Assembly (NCBI GenBank): GCA_903858115.1
Contig: CAIOHR010000060.1
Span: 1-64,000, forward strand
DNA from: an uncultured Pirellula sp.
GTDB lineage: Bacteria > Planctomycetota > Planctomycetia > Pirellulales > Pirellulaceae
Direction of reading: 5' to 3'
DNA: 64,000 nucleotides
Shown here in pieces: positions 60,156-64,000 of the stretch. The notes beneath the pieces are model-generated. The model was not told where the DNA came from and did no database searches. It saw nothing but the letters and a program-made list of their open reading frames with translations. Made by a program: the position numbers and the translations under genes. Every line of letters starts with the position of its first letter. Position 1 is the first letter of the stretch.

Positions 60156-61034
60156 CTAGTTTAACGCTCCCCCAAAAACGGCTCGAATGACAGGAATACT
60201 CAGCGAATTCCCAAGCAAATGCCATAGTTGGCGTCGCGAAAGCTCAGATGGCAAAACGAAGTCATCCTCAAAACCAAGCAATCGACAAACTTCGCGAGGC
60301 GAGAATCTTCGATACCCCATTCCCGTATCCAAGTAAGAGCCCGAACGAATCACCGATTTCCCATAGGCAGCCGTAAAGCAGGCTGTTACTGCGCCTACAT
60401 TCGTTGCCTGTACACGATCGATGGCCTTCTCATATTGGTTGGCGAGTCGATTCTCCAGTCGAAGTGACTCGATCTCGTCATTCGATGCATCGAGAAAATC
60501 GGAGAGAAGAACACGAGCCTGTTTCTCGTACATCCGACTCAGCGTGCGATTTCTTTCCAAGCTAGCAATCGCATAAAATCGAGGACGAAGATTTGGCCAG
60601 CCTAGGAGTGTTGGACATGCTATTGTCCAATCAATATGGTAGCCAACCTTTCCCCACTCTCGACAAACGTGGTCGAAAGCCGTCGATCTCTCAAAACCAA
60701 CCACATTTTCGATACAAATCAGGTTCGGTAGCACTTGAGGAACGATCCCGATTAAGTGTTTCAACGCCGAACTGCGTGGGTCCTCCAAGCCAGCGGATCG
60801 ACCTCGCCTGGTAAAGGGAGTGCAGGGAGGACTCATCCACCAAAGATCTGCCGAATTTTCTTGAAACCACGCTACTGAAAGAGAAGCTATTTCTGCGATT
60901 AAGAATGGGTGTTCGAAGTTGCTTCGATAGACTCTAGCTGCTTGTTCATTGATGTCTACCGCGCAGATGATGTTCTGATTCTTGAAAGCAGCGGAAAATC
61001 CACCGATCCCTGCAAAAAGCTCCAAGCACTTCAC
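60156..61034 (-). CDS. Dnmt2-like cytosine-C5 methyltransferase
   Basis: 292 residues, GTG start with AAGGA upstream. Cytosine-C5 methyltransferase motifs: LELFAGIGGFSAAFKNQ (I), AVDINEQAARVYRSNF (II), WMSPPCTPFTRRGRSAG (IV, catalytic Cys71), CIENVVGFE (VI), TLLGWPNLRPRFYAIA (VIII), YRRFSPREVCRLLGFEDDF (IX) and LLGNSLSIPV (X). Two extra features match eukaryotic Dnmt2/TRDMT1: PPC-x-PFTR in motif IV and the target-domain CFTAAYGKSVIRSGSYL (CFT at 219-221). Dnmt2 enzymes mainly methylate C38 of certain tRNAs, and a Geobacter homologue acts on tRNA. No restriction enzyme is next to it. tRNA as substrate is inferred. Confidence 0.88.
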   Translation of the reverse strand: MKCLELFAGIGGFSAAFKNQNIICAVDINEQAARVYRSNFEHPFLIAEIASLSVAWFQENSADLWWMSPPCTPFTRRGRSAGLEDPRSSALKHLIGIVPQVLPNLICIENVVGFERSTAFDHVCREWGKVGYHIDWTIACPTLLGWPNLRPRFYAIASLERNRTLSRMYEKQARVLLSDFLDASNDEIESLRLENRLANQYEKAIDRVQATNVGAVTACFTAAYGKSVIRSGSYLDTGMGYRRFSPREVCRLLGFEDDFVLPSELSRRQLWHLLGNSLSIPVIRAVFGGALN

Positions 61035-61088
61035 AATAAGATTCTTCCTTCTTCGCGGTCGCTATTATGATTTAGCAACACATTCCAA

Positions 61089-61179
61089 GTGCCGTCCACC
61101 TAGAATCCCAGCACATCTCTCAGAGAATTCCAGTACATCTCCAAGAGCGGACGGCACGACGGAGCGTGCCGCTACTTTT
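61089..61179. repeat. Palindromic repeat-like element
   Basis: Outer arms GTGCCGTCC (61089-61097) and GGACGGCAC (61149-61157) are perfect inverted repeats. Immediately after, GGCACG-ACGGAG-CGTGCC (61153-61170) forms a second 6-bp hairpin followed by a T-run (61175-61179). Inside the arms a near-direct repeat (CCAGCACATCTC, CCAGTACATCTC) occurs. It lies between two minus-strand genes, so the plus-strand T-run does not terminate either of them. A REP-like or small mobile element is likely. Confidence 0.6.
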
Positions 61180-61227
61180 TCGGCTCTGTCAAGCGACACC
61201 GTTCCTAAAAAACATCTGCGTACGACG

Positions 61228-62307
61228 CTACGAAGTCCAAAGGCTGTCCATCACGCGTTGCGTTTTTAAACAAATGTCACCCCAGGACGGATCGAGCGTT
61301 TTGCTAGCCACGATGGATTGAAAGGTCTCAATCATATTGATCTCTTGAGCAGGTGCATGGCCGGAATCGTACTCTTCGACTGCGATTCGCTGTTTGTGTT
61401 GCTGCATGTGAAAAGAGCAACCGCGGACGTCAAATCGAGGCTGGCAAACGTCATACGAGACTTCGCTTCCGAAAAATGGCAATACAAAATCGTCTAGGTA
61501 GGCGTACCCTTCGGTTCCGCTGATATGTGCCCATTGTTGATTCTGTGTAACGAACGAACAATAAAAGCTGGCTGTCGAACCGTTGGGGAAGTCCAGCTCT
61601 GCCGAGAACTCGCCAGGAACTTTAGTGTCGCTTCCTTCACCTTGTAACGTGGAGAGAATTCGGCCAACAACTCGGGTAGGCATCGCGTATTGATGCGCCC
61701 AAAGCAGAAAACGAATGCAGTACCAACCCAGATCCCCTAGACAACCGAATGGCTCTAGTTGACTGTTGACCCGAATATTCGATTTGCCAAAATCATCTCC
61801 GCCATTGAAAGAGAACTGACAAGCGATACGTCGAATGTCACCGATTTGGCTCGGGCTCATGAGCGTCTCTCGCAACCGATCGAGCCGCGCGCTGTGCATG
61901 AACATCACACCATCCATAAACTGAACGCCTTGCGCTTTGCAAACGTCCAAAATCTCCTCAAGATCGGCTGCAGACAAAGCGGCAGGTTTCTCCGCGAGAA
62001 CGTGTTTTCCCTGTTTGGCCGCCGCGATGATCCATTCTTTCCGCAATCCCGTGGGCAATGGAATATAAACAGCATCGATATCCGTTCGTTTCAAAAGCGC
62101 TTCGTAGGAATCGTGAGCATCGACGCTGGTGCGTTGCGGTGTATGGTGGCTGCATTCTCGAATGAATTGTTCGGCAGCGTCTTTTCGCCTGCTAGCCACG
62201 GCGACCACGGAACCTGAGGAAGATTGGGCGATGGCACGCCAGTTTTTCCTCGCGATTCCGGCTGCCGAGAGAATTCCCCAGCGACATTGAATTTGAGATA
62301 AAGTCAT
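61228..62307 (-). CDS. Gfo/Idh/MocA family oxidoreductase
   Basis: 359 residues from ATG 62307, which places the Rossmann start correctly; an ATG at 62478 would add 57 residues with no family match. NAD(P)-binding start WGILSAAGIARKNWRAIAQS, then AVYIPLPTGLRKEWIIAAAK, and the catalytic-Lys motif HVLAEKPAALSAADL (EKP). C-terminal domain: QFMDGVMFMHSARLDRLRE, FGKSNIRVNSQLEPFGCLGD and LGWYCIRFLLWA. This layout fits dehydrogenases of sugars or trans-dihydrodiol-like compounds. Substrate unknown. It is divergent from the response-regulator gene. Confidence 0.88.
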   Translation of the reverse strand: MTLSQIQCRWGILSAAGIARKNWRAIAQSSSGSVVAVASRRKDAAEQFIRECSHHTPQRTSVDAHDSYEALLKRTDIDAVYIPLPTGLRKEWIIAAAKQGKHVLAEKPAALSAADLEEILDVCKAQGVQFMDGVMFMHSARLDRLRETLMSPSQIGDIRRIACQFSFNGGDDFGKSNIRVNSQLEPFGCLGDLGWYCIRFLLWAHQYAMPTRVVGRILSTLQGEGSDTKVPGEFSAELDFPNGSTASFYCSFVTQNQQWAHISGTEGYAYLDDFVLPFFGSEVSYDVCQPRFDVRGCSFHMQQHKQRIAVEEYDSGHAPAQEINMIETFQSIVASKTLDPSWGDICLKTQRVMDSLWTS

Positions 62308-62552
62308 GAAGTTCCTAGATTTGATGTAATTCGCGTGTAAGGCCTGAAGTGCGCAGAGCAACGATTTTACCAAGACTGCTTCTTTTGAAATCCATCTTGA
62401 CCCGGTTTCCGTAGCTTGGATATCCTCCGCGTCAGCTACGGCAGGTTCGGTAGTTTCGGCAGGCGTGATGACTGTCACAGGATAGACAGATCGCGTCGGT
62501 TTGGCGACCCGTCGGCAAAATGGAAATGAACATTCAGGAAGGATAGTTCCCT

Positions 62553-63146
62553 ATGTCCAGTACTAAAACGGTTTTTACAACCGGCGAGGCTGCCAAAATT
62601 TGCAAGGTAAGCCAACAGACGATTATCCGTTGTTTCGACAACGGTACACTCAAAGGTTTCCGAGTCCCAGGAAGCCGATTCCGACGAATACCGCGTGATC
62701 ACTTATTCGTTTTCATGAAGGACAACGGCATTCCAACGGATGCTTTAGAGAGCGGCAAGAAGAAATTGTTGATCGTAGATGACGATCAGGACCTGGTAGA
62801 TCTCATGTATGACACCTTCGCTCGCGATGGCCGCTTTGATATCCGCACTGCAAACAACGGATTCGACTCGGGCATGCAAGTCAAGGAGTTTCGCCCAGAC
62901 ATGGTAGTGCTCGACGTAATGCTACCTGACATCAATGGTAAAGAAGTTTGCCAACGTGTTCGCAGCGACCGAACGATGGATTCTGTCAAAATCCTTTGCA
63001 TTTCGGGGATGATCGAACACGACCGAGTAGCGGAATTGCGAGCAGCCGGTGCCAATGACTTTATGCAAAAGCCGTTTACAACCGATCGTTTGCTCGACCG
63101 AGTGTGCGATATGCTCGAAATTGACAGACCGGTCGCAGTAGTTTAA
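62553..63146 (+). CDS. Response regulator with N-terminal excisionase-type HTH and receiver domain
   Basis: 197 residues. The N-terminus (about 6-60) is a MerR/excisionase-type DNA-binding domain (FTTGEAAKICKVSQQTIIRC, then FRVPGSRFRRIPRDHLFVFM). A receiver domain follows at about 70-190: IVDDDQDL (acidic Asp76/77), phospho-acceptor Asp121 in VVLDVMLPDINGK, Ser151 in CISGM, and Lys173 in MQKPF. Having the DNA-binding part before the receiver is the reverse of most response regulators. The next gene is a histidine kinase on the same strand, after a strong terminator, so they may be a pair with separate transcripts. Confidence 0.93.
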   Translation: MSSTKTVFTTGEAAKICKVSQQTIIRCFDNGTLKGFRVPGSRFRRIPRDHLFVFMKDNGIPTDALESGKKKLLIVDDDQDLVDLMYDTFARDGRFDIRTANNGFDSGMQVKEFRPDMVVLDVMLPDINGKEVCQRVRSDRTMDSVKILCISGMIEHDRVAELRAAGANDFMQKPFTTDRLLDRVCDMLEIDRPVAVV

Positions 63147-63201
63147 CGGCAAATACGGTAGGTTTAGAAACCCTATCCAAAGTTGTAACAATTAATCGTA
63201 G

Positions 63202-63250
63202 AATGGCGGGAGCTTTCCATCGTTGATCGCTTCCGCCATTTTCGTTTTTG
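63202..63250 (+). terminator. Rho-independent terminator after the response regulator
   Basis: A 12-bp stem (63202-63213 with 63229-63240, one G-U pair) and a 15-base loop, followed by TTCGTTTTTG. It lies 55 bases after the response-regulator stop and 42 bases before the kinase start. Confidence 0.85.
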
Positions 63251-63292
63251 CAGTAACGGTATCGCGAATTCCAGTTATTGCCGACCATCATC

Positions 63293-64000
63293 ATGACACA
63301 CAACCTAGAACCCACGCTCCCGCGAGCCATTCAGGCTTTGCTTTTTGCTTCGCTGCACCTTCGTGAACGCTCGGATCACTCGTCCGGGGCGGATTCCGAA
63401 CTGGAAGACTGGTTTGCACGATTTGCACCGCATTTGGGCTTTGCCTTTTCGCCGACGCAATCGTTATTGGAGCGATTCCAAGCAATTTTGATGAGGATCC
63501 ATTCTCCATCCCAATCGGACGACTCTTCTTTACTTTTCCAGCATGCGGACCAACGAGATATTCAATCGTTGGTGGATGCGGTTCATAGCACGATCAAGGC
63601 GCTTTCGCATCGGCAAAGATTTGTTGAAGCCGTTCAAAACGAACAACATCGATCGATCTATGACTTTGCTTACGGATTAACTCACGAAATCAACAATCCA
63701 CTCGCAAACATCGCCGCGCGCGCTCACCAGCTCATTCAAGGTGCATCGAGCGAAATCGATCGAAAGTCGTTAGCCACTATCGTAGACCAAGCGATGCGAG
63801 CCCATGAGATGCTGGCCGAGATGATGCGTGTGGTGAAGCCCGCACGACTAGAGCTTGGAAGCATTTGCATTGAAGAGATAGTGAATCAGACGATCGAGAG
63901 CCTTTCTGCCAAACTGGTTAGTAATGAAATCCAGCTTCAACTCCATCGCACTTCCGAGTCGTTGTTCGCCATTTCGAATGCGGAATCATTCCAGGAGGTA
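63293..64000 (+). CDS. Sensor histidine kinase, 3'-truncated by window
   Basis: 236 codons are visible from ATG 63293 to the right edge. The first 120 residues are a soluble region with no membrane helix and no recognised sensor domain. The HisKA part contains FAYGLTHEINNPLANIAARA (phospho-His in THEINNPL, about residue 132), typical of the NtrB/HisKA group. The following helix (LATIVDQAMRAHEMLAEMMR) leads to the start of the ATPase domain, which lies beyond base 64000. Likely a cytosolic kinase; the response-regulator gene upstream is the obvious candidate partner. Confidence 0.88.
   Translation, partial: MTHNLEPTLPRAIQALLFASLHLRERSDHSSGADSELEDWFARFAPHLGFAFSPTQSLLERFQAILMRIHSPSQSDDSSLLFQHADQRDIQSLVDAVHSTIKALSHRQRFVEAVQNEQHRSIYDFAYGLTHEINNPLANIAARAHQLIQGASSEIDRKSLATIVDQAMRAHEMLAEMMRVVKPARLELGSICIEEIVNQTIESLSAKLVSNEIQLQLHRTSESLFAISNAESFQEV

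Noticed and set aside
60156..61034. Restriction-modification system
   Set aside because: No nuclease gene on either side, and the motifs fit Dnmt2 better than restriction-type Dcm.

Overview
The window looks like a chromosome segment of a planctomycete, most likely of the Pirellulaceae. This is inferred from content, not from a marker gene. Supporting signs are very long secreted proteins with an N-terminal LEPR-XLL-like tag, a giant Ser/Thr kinase with a DWG motif and a WD40-type C-terminal half, menaquinone genes of the futalosine type, many short operons of alternating strand, and roughly even base composition. No tRNA, rRNA, CRISPR array, transposase or phage gene was seen.

Layout. Bases 1-11671 (minus) are one uninterrupted reading frame of at least 3,890 codons that runs off the left edge. 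Its protein has an N-terminal sorting-like tag, a Calx-beta domain, eight regularly spaced beta-type repeats with Ca-binding-like motifs, about 1,950 residues of Ala-rich helix broken by a Gly/Trp/Tyr-rich block, and a pretoxin-like region followed by a HINT domain at the window edge. This is the design of a polymorphic toxin or giant surface protein. Next come an 800-base gap holding a DNA glycosylase remnant, a CNNM/CNNM/ABC-2 permease operon (12.7-16.8 kb, minus), and a plus-strand run of an ExeA-type ATPase, DUF2203, Mrp and a thioesterase-crotonase fusion (17-20.9 kb). An exported methyltransferase, two tandem-UspA proteins, a P2-type cation ATPase and a haem protein follow (21-27 kb, minus). 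Then come a chalcone-isomerase-like exported protein, a small membrane protein, and an operon of hpt, two glycosyltransferases and a LarA-like protein with TerC upstream (27.6-34.4 kb, minus).

Bases 34.7-40.1 kb (plus) hold an S1-domain protein and a tightly overlapped menaquinone cluster: menG/ubiE, ubiX, ubiA/mqnP and mqnE.

Bases 40-60 kb are the most unusual part. A 1,775-residue kinase is translationally coupled to a 1,645-residue secreted repeat protein. Close by is a putative export module: a PqqD-M50 protease-HlyD fusion, a HlyD-type adaptor, a second membrane adaptor with a large N-terminal region, and a divergent TolC-type lipoprotein, followed by a VWA protein. A plausible reading is that this module recognises the N-terminal tags of the giant proteins and exports them.

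The right end has a bacterial Dnmt2-like cytosine-C5 methyltransferase, a Gfo/Idh/MocA oxidoreductase, an HTH-receiver response regulator with a good terminator, and a histidine kinase cut by the right edge.
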